Source: Yponomeuta sedellus
Taxonomy: Eukaryota > Arthropoda > Insecta > Lepidoptera > Yponomeutidae
DNA: 64,000 bases
Assembly (NCBI GenBank): GCA_934045075.1
Contig: OW203721.1
Span: forward strand, 26,098,181-26,162,180
Direction of reading: 5' to 3'
The notes below the pieces were generated by a model. It made no database searches. It was not told the origin of the DNA and saw only the letters and a program-made list of their open reading frames with translations. The stretch's first letter is position 1. Each line of letters opens with the position of its first letter. Of the stretch, positions 1 through 10,789 are shown one piece after another. The position numbers and the translations under genes were made by a program.

Positions 1-1118
1 ATGAATAACATAATAACCGCAGGATTACTCCCACTCTAGTGATAACAGTAGTCTTACTGATTGAACCTGTGATGCCAATCAATACAATCCTTCAGCCCAC
101 TTTTGTCTCAAAATTTGGGCCTCCTGCCACGCCACTTCAACTCACTCAAGATTTTTTTTTTCCTATCTTTTAGCGGATGCTCCGTCTGATGTGATATGAT
201 GTGACCAGCTCAGTGTCATCTAGCCAAAGCTGTGGCCAGGAGCAGGGCTAGGCGCCAAACTTGTAAGGCTATCTTGAGCAGAATGTCAATATTCCTGGAC
301 ATATTACACAGATCTCGCTAGCCCCATACTAAGTACAACTAAATGACTTGTATTACAGGTGCTAACTCGACGACAGATTTAATTACAATAACTACATAGA
401 TAACATCCAAGACCCGAGACAAACGAAAAAAGTTCGTTTCCTAGTTTAATCCGACCGGGAGTCGAACCCGAGACCTTTAGTTTTACAGTCAGTGTGCCAA
501 ACCGTTTGGCCACCGAGGCCGTCGCCGACAACATGCAAAATTATGGATTTTTTTAATTAAATTTCGGAAAAGCATGGTTTCCAGCACGCGTTGTGTTTCA
601 TTGAGCCTATCCCGACTATACTGTTTAGCTACAAACCTGCGTTCAGCATAGCTGTAGATCTGTTCAAGCCCTAAGTGAAGCGACTCATGCTAGGCTTGCT
701 GTACGCACGCTAACGCCGTCACGGCGATGTTAGCAATATCAATCAATGCTGCTGCAACACAAAAGTCCCACTATTTTTAAGTTCCTAACATGATAAATGG
801 AACATGAAACCATTAAAGGAAACCGGCACCTGATTCCACTGATGGAAATTAAATATAGCTTCTGACTTAATTGTTCTGTTCGATCAGCGGCAAAGCAGTA
901 GACCCAGTGGATGCACACCTGTGTTCTGATCTTCTAGCACTTGCTAACATAAGAAGAAGTGAAGAAAAACATCATGAAGAAAACGGCCACATATGCTGGG
1001 GTGGTAATTTTTATCCTCTCTTTTCCTGACAGTGAGTGAGTGAGGCTCACTCTCTCTCTCCTGTCCCTCCTCTTCTTATCCAACAGATAACACCTCAATA
1101 TTAATCTTTACTATTCTT
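1..1118. other. intergenic, no gene seen
   Basis: No convincing reading frame and no splice-linked exons. The only recognisable item is a tRNA-like relic near 449-521. The remainder is unique-looking AT-rich sequence. Confidence 0.6.
449..521 (-). repeat. tRNA-derived relic (SINE head)
   Basis: Read on the minus strand there is a box A-like TGGCCAAACGG and a box B-like GGTTCGACTCC at tRNA spacing, with a TGTAAA anticodon-loop-like stretch. The anticodon stem does not pair, so this is a tRNA-derived SINE head or pseudogene rather than a working tRNA. Confidence 0.55.
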
Positions 1119-1385
1119 AACGCGGAGAGGATGAAGGAAGAAAGATTGACGAAACAAATATATATTGCGAATGTGAGTGGAAGGGCTGGTAAGGGGCGTC
1201 CCAGACGGACTCACATCGACCAAATAGGGGATGTATTAGCAAAGGCAAAGATAAAAAGTACCCGGAATCGGCGTGCGTGCATGCCACGACTTATGAACGT
1301 TGATGAAGCGAAGGTGATCTGTCAGGATCGTGGCAAGTGGCAGTCCCTGGTCTCTACCTACCCCTCTGGTATACAGGCGTGAGGT
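1119..1385 (+). mobile_element. non-LTR retrotransposon fragment (family L1), C-terminal end
   Basis: The frame from 1131 reads [20 protein letters not shown] followed by [18 protein letters not shown] and ends PSGIQA before a TGA. The same peptide recurs at 17773, 20384 and 42313, so this is the repeated C-terminus of a LINE polyprotein, not a host gene. It joins directly to a (TATG)n tract, which appears to be the element's 3' tail. Confidence 0.75.
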
Positions 1386-1521
1386 TATGTATGTATGTAT
1401 GTATGTATGTATGTATGTATGTATGTATGTATGTATGTATGTATGTATGTATGTATGTATGTATGTATGTATGTATGTATGTATGTATGTATGTATGTAT
1501 GTATGTATGTATGTATGTATG

Positions 1522-1555
<34 letters not shown>

Positions 1556-1576
1556 TGTATGTATGTATGTATGTAT
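1386..1576 (+). repeat. (TATG)n microsatellite
   Basis: About 190 bp of near-perfect TATG repeat with one interruption (a TATATATG step near 1522). It follows the last bases of the LINE fragment. Other copies of that LINE end in the same tetranucleotide in short form, so the tract probably grew from the LINE tail. The long MYVC-repeat frames it encodes are not genes. Confidence 0.95.
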
Positions 1577-1616
1577 TCTTAACGCAAATCTTTGTCTAAA
1601 CTTCGTCTATTTCTAG

Positions 1617-1745
1617 TTCGACCTGAGATTACCGCACTTAGTTACTGTCATTGAGCCATTGTACGTAGCAAGCGCTGAGGTAGGTAAGCTAGGGTTTCCT
1701 CACGGTGTTTCCTCACAGTAGTGAATGGTATTGCAACTACAACAA
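1617..1745 (-). repeat. SINE body fragment (family S3)
   Basis: Carries the block with GTTTCCTCACGGTGTTTCC and GGTATTGCAACTAC that also appears at 6190, 23030, 29650, 42060, 49380 and 61995. The full copies at 22855 and 49247 show this is the body of a tRNA-headed SINE, here without the head. Confidence 0.6.
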
Positions 1746-1784
1746 CTTAACTAACCGGCGTTTTACCACCAGTCTTCTTTATCT

Positions 1785-1960
1785 ATCCTACTAATATAAA
1801 AATGGGAAATGTTGTTTGTGTGTATCGATGTTTGTAACTCAATCTAGTCAGAAACTCTAAACGGATTGGTATAAAATTATGTATATAGATAGATTATAGT
1901 CTGAAATAGCACATAGGCTACTTTTTATACCGAAAGAATGATTTTACCACATCAAAATTT
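1785..1960. repeat. dispersed repeat fragment starting CTACTAATAT
   Basis: Resembles the short 'ctactaatata...' repeat widespread in Lepidoptera. Related pieces with 'cttcaccgatttg' wording occur at 32760 and 47360. No coding capacity. Confidence 0.4.
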
Positions 1961-2367
1961 CTTCGCGAATGAATTCGTAGGCAGAAGACGCGTAGAAGCT
2001 AGTTAAAAAATATATGTCTATCCTCACAATAATTAAATGAATATTTTTCATTTGTGACAGACAAACGTGCTGAAATGTACCGCAGGGCGGCTGAACAATT
2101 AGTAGAGTCGGGTGCGCTGTCAGAGCCGTCTATTTCGAAGCTACGCCTATTTGTCACCGGAGTCTAATTTCTGTGCCGCGGAGGTAAAGATAGGGTCGCG
2201 AGTGTCCCCGTGGTAACATCACTGCCTCCTGGGTACTGTTTCACGAGACTACAATTACCTAGTAATAAACTTAAAATCTCTTAAAATCGATATTTAGAAC
2301 CGATAGATCAGTGGGGGAGGGGGATAACATGTAACAGGGTAGTATAATTATATTCTTTTTATTGCAG

Positions 2368-2416
2368 TACCCCGTGCTAAGGAAAACCTATTTAGAGGCT
2401 AAAAATTCCACCCAAA
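2368..2416 (-). repeat. partial copy of inverted tRNA-like retroposon
   Basis: Contains CCCGTGCTAAGG directly followed by the terminal motif AACCTATTTAGAGGCTAAAA and TTCCACCC. These are blocks of the element described at 2669-3089, but the tRNA-like part is missing. Confidence 0.6.
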
Positions 2417-2479
2417 TGCAATTTTTATGCTCACGAAAGTTACGCTCCCGAAATACTTACATCGTATTTTTTATGTAGC

Positions 2480-2625
2480 CTTAAACGTCACACTGCAGGG
2501 CACAGGCCTTCTCTCAGAAAGCATGTGCTTGTTACCCAGTGTGCCCTCTGCGGATAGGGAAAGTGTGGAGGTATTTGAACTCCTCAGACACTCAGGTTTC
2601 CTCACATTCTATTTGTTATTATTAT
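2480..2625 (+). repeat. dispersed repeat fragment ('ctgcagggcacaggcc')
   Basis: A block around CACTGCAGGGCACAGGCC and TCTCTCAGAAAG has relatives at 23580, 29150, 33990 and 61260. It is a repeat relic; the open frame through it has no other support. Confidence 0.45.
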
Positions 2626-2668
2626 AGATGTTTTGATGAAAAATTAATACGTAATTATACATAGGTAT

Positions 2669-3089
2669 TTAAAAACCTATTTAGAGGCTAAAAATTTCAC
2701 CCATGCCGGGATTCGAACCCGCAACCTCTGGCTATCCGTACCAGCGCTCTACCAATTGAGCCAATGGGCAACCCACATGATACAGGGTACAGTGATATCG
2801 TTCCGATGTTAAAACCTAACTGCAAAGTAGGTAGTCGGGGCTGTAAGTAATGCAATTTGCTTAAGGCAGATGTCGCTGCCTGTACGTAATACAGAGAATA
2901 TTGTAAAGAGGTTCGAAATTTCACTGATGCCGTGAGTCGCCCATTGGCTCAATTGGTAGAGCGCTGGTACGGATAGCCAGAGGTTGCGGGTTCGAATCCC
3001 GGCATGGGTGAAATTTTTAGCCTCTAAATAGGTTTTTAAATTTGTTCCTTAGCACGGGTTAGTGCATTATAAATAAAAATAAAATAGTG
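2669..3089 (+). mobile_element. inverted-dimer tRNA-like retroposon, copy 1
   Basis: The left arm carries an antisense tRNA-like sequence (about 2702-2773) and the right arm a sense one (about 2936-3008). The arms mirror each other out to the terminal motif TTAAAAACCTATTTAGAGGC. The right side continues through TTCCTTAGCACGGGTTAGTG into an A-rich tail. A 13-bp direct repeat TATACATAGGTAT flanks it at 2656-2668 and 3090-3102. The tRNA-like part has a CGCCCAT/ATGGGTG acceptor, GCTC/GAGC D stem, CTGGT/GCCAG anticodon stem and a TTCGAAT T loop. Position 33 is C rather than T, so a working tRNA is unlikely. Confidence 0.8.
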
Positions 3090-3477
3090 TATACATAGGT
3101 ATGTCTCCATTTCAAGACAGATTTAGATTGTTATTGAGGAAATACTGACTGAAAATACTGAATCCTAAGTAACAACACATAGTTATGTAAGGCTATACTA
3201 ACTGTGTAACATTACTTAGATTTAAGAACCATTGTTGTAATATTTTTCTGGTTGTGCAATAAAGTGTTCTCTATCTATCTATACTAGTCCACTGCTATGT
3301 CCAGAGTGGACTAGTATAGCCTGACGACGACGACGACGACAGATAGTAGTCTCTTAAATAAGATAAGATTATGTTATTGCAAATAAACGTATATAATTAA
3401 CTTTCCTAATTAACCTGGACCCCAACCGATAAATGACCAACGTTTAATTGGTAGTTCCTAACTACATTAGATGGATA

Positions 3478-3520
3478 GATAGAATACTTTATTGCACAAC
3501 CATAAATAATTAAAAAGTAT
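3478..3520 (-). repeat. LINE/SINE tail fragment ('actttattgcacaacc')
   Basis: Short match to the 'ttctttattgtacac' tail seen more fully at 4255 and 40065. Confidence 0.35.
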
Positions 3521-3658
3521 AATTTCTTAAATCTGAAAATGTCATATAATTGCTCCATAATGACAACAAAGCGGAAGTGAAACTTTATAAGTAATTTAAC
3601 TTAAATTTAAGACCAATTACTTTTTATAAAAATTAAAATCTTCTGCCATTTCATAAAG

Positions 3659-3706
3659 AAAAAGTATTGCGCTTAATTAATCCTCGTTTTAAGCGCAATA
3701 CTTTTT
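3659..3706. repeat. hairpin, 17-bp perfect stem
   Basis: AAAAAGTATTGCGCTTA at 3659-3675 pairs exactly with 3690-3706 across a 14-nt loop. Nothing nearby suggests a terminator function. Confidence 0.85.
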
Positions 3707-4254
3707 ATTTACGAAACGGAAGTAATTATAAATTTTTGCAATGCTTGTGAGCACGTAGTGGTTATTACTCTTTGCTTGTGAGTGCAAGAAATTAACACCG
3801 ACCAAAAGTCAAACAAAACTACTCTTTACTTTCTATCTTTACTCTTTAATATCTACTTTGTTAGACGAAGCGTAGACAGCCTTATTAGATGGGCCAGTAA
3901 ACCATAGAAAAAAGATCAGGTTACTAACTCAACCGTCAACGATTTAATATCCAACTCACCCGCCCCCACAACTTAAATCGAATCCGAAATCGGAATAAAA
4001 TACCTTTACGCGGCTCAAGTGCCCCTCAAGTGTTCCACAGTTAGTCGAGTCACCTCTCAATCACATCTGCACACACGCCAGCGACGCTCAAATGACTTCT
4101 TGTTCGTCACGTACGTGCGACGAGACGATTGATGGCAATTGAGGTGGCTTGGTCTATAGTAACTCCCACAATACACAGTCACTTGTCCTGCGCCTTGATT
4201 ATGCAACTTTTCACGCATACATCTGTGTGCGAAAGCGGAATGTTTACTTAGTTC

Positions 4255-4380
4255 TGCCATGTAGATAAGATAAGGAATATTATTTATTGTACACTGGAAA
4301 AACAACAAATACAAAACAATTGCAAATATACATAGTACAATTGGCGGCCTTATTGCTAAAAGCAATTTCTTCCAGACAAA
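4255..4380 (-). mobile_element. LINE 3' tail fragment
   Basis: Ends with GGCGGCCTTATTGC and AGCAATTTCTTCCAG, the same block as 40065-40185. This looks like the 3' end of a dispersed non-LTR element in minus orientation. Confidence 0.5.
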
Positions 4381-4624
4381 CTTACGATGGAAAGTTGCTC
4401 AAGGAAATTAGAAAGACGGGTAGCCAGTGCAAATTTGAATATTGATACATACTTATACTTAATAATAATACACTTACATACCGTTACTTATATAAACTTA
4501 TAATTTATAGACGAATGAAGGCGAAATATGTATCACACCTAGTGGATACCGCATCTCAGTAGATATCTGGTACATCACAGTGATATTGAGTCACGTAACA
4601 TAATTGTAACAAAAAGGCCAGCAG

Positions 4625-4790
4625 ATATGTCGTTTTTGCACACAGATGTGTAAGTGTAAACTTATGGCGGTGATCACAAGTTTGTGATCCCACGTCACAA
4701 ACATGGAAAAACACCCAGACTGAGATTCTATTTGTACATACGGCGGCCCCAGTGGGAATCGAACCCACGACCTCCGGCATGTAAATATTA
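4625..4790 (-). mobile_element. tRNA-headed SINE
   Basis: On the minus strand a box B-like GGTTCGATTCC lies in a tRNA-like 3' half, followed by a body with 'ctgggtgtttttccatgtttgtgac'-type wording. Relatives are at 11850 and 18665. The inverted retroposon at 4792 begins at its edge. Confidence 0.55.
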
Positions 4791-4791
4791 A

Positions 4792-5057
4792 ACACCTATT
4801 TAGAGGCTAAAAATTCCACCCATGCTGGGACTCGAAACCGCGACTTCTGGCTATCCGTGACAGCGCTCTTCCAACTGAGCTAATGGACGACTCACCGGCA
4901 TCAGCGAAATTTCGAACCTCTTTACAATACTTACGTATTACGTACAGCCCGGATGGCACAAATATCCAGAGGTCGCGCGTTCGAATCCCGGCATGGGTGG
5001 AATTTTTAGCCTCTAAATTGTCCTTAGCACGGGTTAGTGCATTAAAAAGAACATAAT
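4792..5057 (+). mobile_element. inverted-dimer tRNA-like retroposon, copy 2
   Basis: A shorter copy: left arm from the terminal ACCTATTTAGAGGC motif through an antisense tRNA-like sequence, then a right arm holding only part of the sense tRNA-like sequence, then GCCTCTAAAT, TTAGCACGGGTTAGTG and an A-rich tail. A 14-bp direct repeat CATGTAAATATTAA flanks it at 4778-4791 and 5058-5071. The left tRNA-like arm has diverged (CATGCTGGGACTCGAAACC). Confidence 0.75.
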
Positions 5058-5499
5058 CATGTAAATATTAACTATTTACGATTTTCCGATTAATTGGCTA
5101 CGCTTTTTTGTGCTACCTCCCACGAGCTTAGGCGTTTCTCCACTTCGTGATGCCAGCACAAGTTGGGTCCTTAGACTGGCTGTCAGACACAAAAATAACC
5201 CAACCTTAGTCGACAATAAATAGTGGCACTTACGCCGGTGATTCAGCAGTGCATTCCAAGTAAAAAATTGTTTCAAGTGGCGGCCCCAAAGACCCACATT
5301 TCAATTTCATTATGAATGAACGACAGTCCTTCCTGTGCCTACGAAAATATCGGTTTGAATTATTTTCTATTCTCGAGAAGGTGGTCAAGGTCAGTATTTT
5401 CGCTTGTAACACAGCCTGACTTTCTGAATTAAGAATTTCTCTGAGTAAATAGTTAATTGTAGTACTGTCTCTTTAAATTTCTCAAATAAAACGATGTCC

Positions 5500-5715
5500 G
5501 GAATTCAAGCCAGTACAATGCATGAGTGTATGTTTTGTGATAATTATGTAAACTCTGTTAATTAAGGACTTTGAAAAGACTAAGTTTGGAGTTTTTCTGT
5601 CCAAAATGATATAGATTTTGAAATGGACACCTAGTTTGAATCGTAATCTTCATTAATCCGCAGTTTTTGCTCTACTTTGAATAAAACCTTTTGATGTCAT
5701 TTCATTTCAAATTCT
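5500..5715 (+). mobile_element. LINE 3' UTR (family J), plus strand
   Basis: Shares long wording with the reverse complement of 49735-50065, for example AAACTCTGTTAATTAAGGAC and TAGATTTTGAAATGG. The copy at 49735 runs on into LINE coding sequence, which identifies this as a 5'-truncated 3' end. It ends near a TTTCATTTCA tail. Confidence 0.65.
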
Positions 5716-5794
5716 TAATTACGAAACCGGTTAAGCACTGGCTTTTCGGTATGAGTATAAATTATATTTTGAAATAATTGAAGCGATTTAGGCA

Positions 5795-5915
5795 CAATGA
5801 ATGGATGTTTACATGTTTGTGATGTCACTGTTCCCGCGACACAGGGTATCCTAGTGTGGGGCCAGACGCAATGTGCCTGTATGTGACTGTTATGTTATGT
5901 TAAATAAAAAAAAAA
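5795..5915 (+). mobile_element. SINE body (family S2), no head
   Basis: Carries GGATGTTTACATGTTTGTGA and TATCCTAGTGTGGGGCCAGA, the body of the tRNA-headed SINEs at 12975 and 21172, and ends in an A-rich tail with AAATAAAA. Confidence 0.7.
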
Positions 5916-6189
5916 CTGCCAAGTGGGAGTCTTATTATTATAGTATTGTAACGTAGATCTTCATAAAACCATAACGAATTGTACATTTAACATTTGCGAT
6001 ACATCGCATTGCTTGCAAAAAGACCTGTCCTAATACAGGAAAATTTTTTCGTTACATTTTATGTTTAGTCATGGTAAATCAATCAAAACTCTAGGTGATT
6101 TAACCGGAATTCACCGTGAAAACTACTCCCTTACCAGTCTCGTCTCTTGATACGAAGTAATAAAAAAAAACGATTATTGCGGATTATTC

Positions 6190-6425
6190 CGGATGTAGTT
6201 AGACCTAAGATTTCTACACTTAGCCTCATAGTAGTAAGCGCGAAGGTATGTATGTTGACACACGACTCTAGGGTTTCCGCACGGTTAGGTTATTAGATGG
6301 TATTGCTTCTATAACCTCACAAATGTACATAACTTAGAAACCAAGGTCATTGGTAGATGCCGGGATTCAAACCCACGACCTCTAGATTAAGAAGCCGGCG
6401 CTGTACCGCTCCGCTACCACCGCTT
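6190..6425 (-). mobile_element. tRNA-headed SINE (family S3), minus
   Basis: The tRNA-like head at about 6350-6425 has a box B-like GGTTTGAATCC on the minus strand and a GTAGCGGAGCGG D-arm region. The body, with GGGTTTCCGCACGG wording, lies to its left. Same layout as 42060-42715. Confidence 0.6.
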
Positions 6426-7339
6426 CTTGCAACCAGATAAACTTACTGGATAGAAGAGTCCGACCAGGGGGGTAAGTTTCTAAATGCATAGTTGTTCAAT
6501 AGAGACATTTGTCCGCTAATGGTCGTTTTCATTCACACTATCGGTAGTCCGGTAATCAATCGCATTGCAATGGTATACCCGTGCTACTTAACTCGCCGCC
6601 TCGATCTTCTTCGCGTAAGATGCCTATTTAATTTGCGCGGATTTTACCCCTGGAATGATATTGTATTCCTATTGCTTTCCAAATTCTTCGTCCAAAATCT
6701 TTACCAAATTCAAGCAAAAACAAACATTGTGCTTATATTATTTTATTGAAAAACTATATAAGTATTAGACTTTAGGGCGAGGTTTCGCTCTGATTCGTAG
6801 AGCTTAATCGTGGTGAGAAAAGACGGAGCTCGCGTCAGTCGTCTCTGACGTTTGTTGTTTTAGTTGAAAAACATTCGTCATTTAATTTGTAGCCACATTT
6901 GATTGTAAGTATGCAAAAGGGGACACGCCAAGCAGACGAGAACCCCCGCGTCGAGTCCGGCAGAGGCTCTGTGGGCTTCGAGGGGCTCAAGTGGCTGCCC
7001 GATAAATTGATGATATCAAAAAAGTCTTGTCATTTAAGCCTGGCTCAGACGGTGCTACGTCAGTACAGCTAGTAAAGTTATTAAGATGCGGAGATTGACG
7101 GAAATATGCGAGTTGGTTCTTCAACCAATGACTTCATAAGTTATTGCTGCGTACTTGTTTTTTCTGGGAAAAAATTGAGCATCTCACGTCCCTGTAACTC
7201 AATTCAATTGATCTCGACTACTGATGTGGGTCTTTGATCAAAATTAACTGTCGGGGCGACATCCACGTAGCAAAAATGTGACCTTTCACTAAACATGTAG
7301 GTACCATAAATAAACAGCCAACATACCTCTCAACGTGCC

Positions 7340-7455
7340 AGCCACTAGTCTTGCTAGCCTCCACCAATCCGGACTTGGCCCCCGTGGAGTATGGCCTATG
7401 CCATCCCCAGGATAGAGCCCGGTGCCACTCGGTGGGGACATAAAGGGTGTATGAT
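7340..7455 (+). mobile_element. SINE-A tail fragment
   Basis: CTCCACCAATCCGGACTTGG followed by CCCCCGTGGAGTATGGCCTA matches the 3' part of SINE-A (full copies at 45917 and 53514). Confidence 0.6.
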
Positions 7456-7859
7456 GATGATAATACCTCCCGCCTCAGATCACAGCCCATGTCTCCAAGA
7501 GAGCGAGAGAGGTAAGATAAAGATGTTTGTTTGTTCAACGTGTGTACAAAAACGTGGACATGTTTTGCCATAGCAGACGTACAAATTGTAATAATTTAAA
7601 TAAGCTAAATGACAATGCGTGTTTACCGAGCATTAGCTGTTTCACGCGCTGAGGCTTGGGAACATTTCAGGCACTCCATTCCACTCCACTTCACCCCTCA
7701 TCGATCACAATTTTAGCAGCGACGCTTCGACCTACCCGGACGTCTAGTCAGGCTTTAAGTAAACATTGAGAGGGAATCTCGACGGAATAGATGCAATTCA
7801 TCGTGGCAGCACTGAGTGGATAACACAGAAGTACGCTATGGATTTGTAGTTTACAGATT

Positions 7860-8110
7860 CAGAAGTCATGAAAGAAAGGGAACATGGGACATCATAACAA
7901 CTGTGACAACTATTTTTAGAACCGTCCCTTTCCTAGGTACTAATCTTACAGTCTAGGACCTGGAATCAAAAGCCTAGAACTTTAATCGATTTCAATTCCG
8001 GTCGTTTTTGGCGGAAATTAATTGAAGGCTTTGGTAATTTTTAGATAAACACGTATTATAAATATATTCTTTTTTTTATTACACTAACCCATGCTAAGGA
8101 CAATTTTAAA
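7860..8110 (-). repeat. family C repeat, partial, followed by retroposon tail
   Basis: Contains CATAACAACTGTGACAACTA and TTTTTAGAACC, as at 26110 and 31450. About 8078-8110 adds CACTAACCCATGCTAAGG, the tail block of the inverted tRNA-like retroposon. Confidence 0.5.
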
Positions 8111-8434
8111 ACAGACGTATTATAAAACAAGTTATGATTTTTTTCCCATTTGTGGCTCTAGTTAGCGTCTTAATACGTACTTCTGTTGTGCCTATTAATT
8201 TGACGGGTGAAGGTTTTATTGTAAAGCTTTTTGCTTTTCTGATATCGCGTGGGACGGGTGGTGACATGTGGCTGATTGGTTGTAGGTATTCCGAAAAGTA
8301 CTTGAGTTGCGATCATGTAGAGTCTGTCGAGAGCACAAAGTCACGGTGATTTTGTTAACGCTTTTAATTTTGGTGCTGGAATTTCGAACGTATTTTTATA
8401 TGACGATTAGACCCGTTAATATAACTCTCTTGCA

Positions 8435-8680
8435 GGTGGGATAAAGACGGGACGACCCAGCCTAGGCGGACATAGGCCGACCAAATAGGGGGTGCCTTGG
8501 CGAAGAGCAATGTAAAAGGTACCCGAAACAGGTAAGCGTCAATGAAGCGCCTAATTAGTGATGACGGCTTGTTTTGCAGCTAGTTACGAAACGCAGTTGC
8601 GAAAACGGCCGGAGGGGATGATAAATCTATTGACGATTGTAACGATCGTGGCTAGTGGGAAGCCCTGGTATCATTTGCCC
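8435..8680 (+). mobile_element. degenerate LINE L1-family fragment
   Basis: GACGACCCAGCCTAGGCGGA and CCGACCAAATAGGGGG parallel the L1 copy at 1190, followed by a weaker match to its end. Frames are broken. Confidence 0.5.
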
Positions 8681-9129
8681 TTACGCATGTGCCCTTACGC
8701 ATGTTACTTTTTAGGACATGTAAAATATTATTATCAATTCAATTATTTCCTTTTATTCTATTTAATATTATAATATTATTGCTTTTTGACATTCATTGTT
8801 TTGTTTCGTACATTTCTGGGCCATCCTTGCCTTAGTACAAATTATTAAAATAATACTGACATTTCAAATTTTATATTAATATTAATTTGCTAAAATATTT
8901 ATTATTTACAGAAATCACTTAATGTCTGCGACTTTGATTACACAATGTTAATACAATTTGAATTTATTTATTTATTTCGAATATTAATCTATATGGACAT
9001 TTTTCACGCATATATACAATCTATTTCTAAAATCTAATATAATTACATAGACATAAAAAACTTATACTGGTTCATTACACAATTACTGATACTGAAATCA
9101 GCATTACACAATTTAAACCGGTCTGATAA

Positions 9130-9475
9130 AAGTTTTTTCCAACAGCACCTCAGCTCTCTTGGCGCTGCACGCCGCGCACACCGGGTACCGGCAGAATATC
9201 AGCGCTGAAGTTTTCTTCCGAACTTCCAGCACATACGTTTGCCACACCTACGTTGGTCACTCTTAGTCCAGTACTTTGCCCGGGTACATTGCCGTACCGT
9301 GTATGGCAAGTTGTCTGTGTGTTTCGCTTTTTATGTACCAATGCTACTGTTTTGTTTGTTTATTATTTCTTCGTGCTGTGACTTGTAACCAGATTCGTAT
9401 GGCTTCACTTTGTATACGTGTGTGTGTCTTATGTAAATAAATTGTTTATCAATCAATCAAATATTTTTTTTCTTT
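9130..9475 (+). mobile_element. probable LINE 3' end
   Basis: A stretch of higher GC that ends with GTAAATAAATTGTTTATC and an (ATCA)n tail. This is a typical polyadenylation-signal plus short-repeat end of a non-LTR element. No coding frame could be assigned. Confidence 0.4.
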
Positions 9476-9499
9476 TCTGAGGACGTTTGAAGCAAGTAT

Positions 9500-9740
9500 T
9501 ATTTCTAGGTTGCAAGCAATCAGCCCACTCTCGTGCACTGTATAGAGGCCTCCCCCAACCTTCTGACCTTCGCCATCCTCATCCAGCCACGGCCGGCAAT
9601 CTGACTCAACCACCAGTCCAGCGAGCTTGTGGGCGTCTTACTCTGTGTTTGCCAGTGCGTGGTCTCCACTCGAGAACCTTTGCACCTCATCGACCATCAG
9701 TTCTTCAGCATATCTAACCATCTCTCTGCCACTTTAGCTC
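9500..9740 (-). mobile_element. degenerate LINE C-terminal fragment, minus
   Basis: The minus strand parallels the better-preserved LINE end at 32860-33130, with the order WAERW-like, RVETTHWQTQSKTPT, GRGWMRMA. Frames are interrupted. Confidence 0.45.
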
Positions 9741-9749
9741 GCTAATCGT

Positions 9750-10335
9750 AGGACGCGTTGTACCTACGTCCTTTGAGTAAATTTTGTATGAAAGTGAACT
9801 GGAAAGACGCGTCTTCTCCGCGCCCTCGCCTCACGCCCTTTCTGCGTATCCCAGGCCCGAGACCACTATTTACTCACTAAGCCGAGCCGCGCCACGCGAC
9901 CGACTAGGCTAAGAAAATAACGTCAAACCGCGCTAAACTCGATTCACACGAATTCATTCATAACGAACTCATTGTGGCGAGAGAGGATGGTTGTTTTGGC
10001 ACCACACTACTTGAGCATTCCCCGGCTAGTGAACCCAGCCGCTGTTTATTGTTTCAATACATCGTGTTGATGTTACATAATAGATACCTACCTTCCTCTA
10101 ATATGTTTTGTAACCAAATATTATCTGAGAACACACACCTTACCTTGGCTTTGATTCCGTTGCGCTACTTGCGCTGGTCGAGGCGCCGCGCCGCTACTAA
10201 TGTATTTGGCAGACTAGGTATTATGCTGTTGCATAAAACGCGATATATTTAGCTGCCGTCAGCGCTGCTGGGCAGGTAATACTATCGTTATTTCTGTAAT
10301 CACCAGTACATGGGGCATTGCGGCACGGGTCGCGC
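9750..10335. other. intergenic, no gene seen
   Basis: Moderately GC-rich in places (9780-9910) but frames are short and without recognisable domains or splice-linked partners. Confidence 0.45.
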
Positions 10336-10339
10336 GTTT

Positions 10340-10780
10340 TGTCACAATTTGACAGTTAGCGTGACGACAGTAACAACTAATCAAAGATTTAACGATTTTA
10401 AGGGAAAGTACACATTAAAAGAATTTAAAGCACTGATTTAGTTTTATAAAAAATAGGATTACCACTTTACAATAAAATAAAAGATTGTAATACAGCTTTC
10501 AGCCATTTTGACTGAAACACCAATCACACCGCGTGACGTGACGCTAAGGTTAACATTGGTAAACTTCGCCCGTGCTTTGATGTGACTACTAGCCTCTAGG
10601 GATGCGATGTTTGTTTACCTGGGCGTGACGTCAGATTCGACGCCATGACACTGCGAGCTGTTTTCCCAAAAAATCAAAATAATTTTAGAACGATGGCTTT
10701 AACCTTCGTTAAATTTTAGTTTATTGCTGATATTAAGGTTTTTTTTTGTAACTCATAAACGCGTCCCCACATTACGGAAG
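10340..10780 (+). repeat. family B repeat, copy 1
   Basis: Shares ordered blocks with 20020-20340 and, inverted, with 44680-44890: CAGCCATTTTGACTGAAACA, CATTGGTAAACTTC, TGACGTCAGATTCGA and CTGCGAGCTGTTTTCCCA. No coding capacity; a non-autonomous dispersed element. Confidence 0.65.
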
Positions 10781-10789
10781 AGAATTTAA

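Noticed and set aside
1330..1616. Long MYVCMYVC-repeat reading frames
   Set aside because: They are translations of the (TATG)n microsatellite in three frames.
2936..3008. Functional tRNA genes (here and at 14818, 15126, 15434)
   Set aside because: Boxes A and B and stems are present, but position 33 is C and all copies sit inside a mobile repeat, so they are treated as tRNA-derived promoters.
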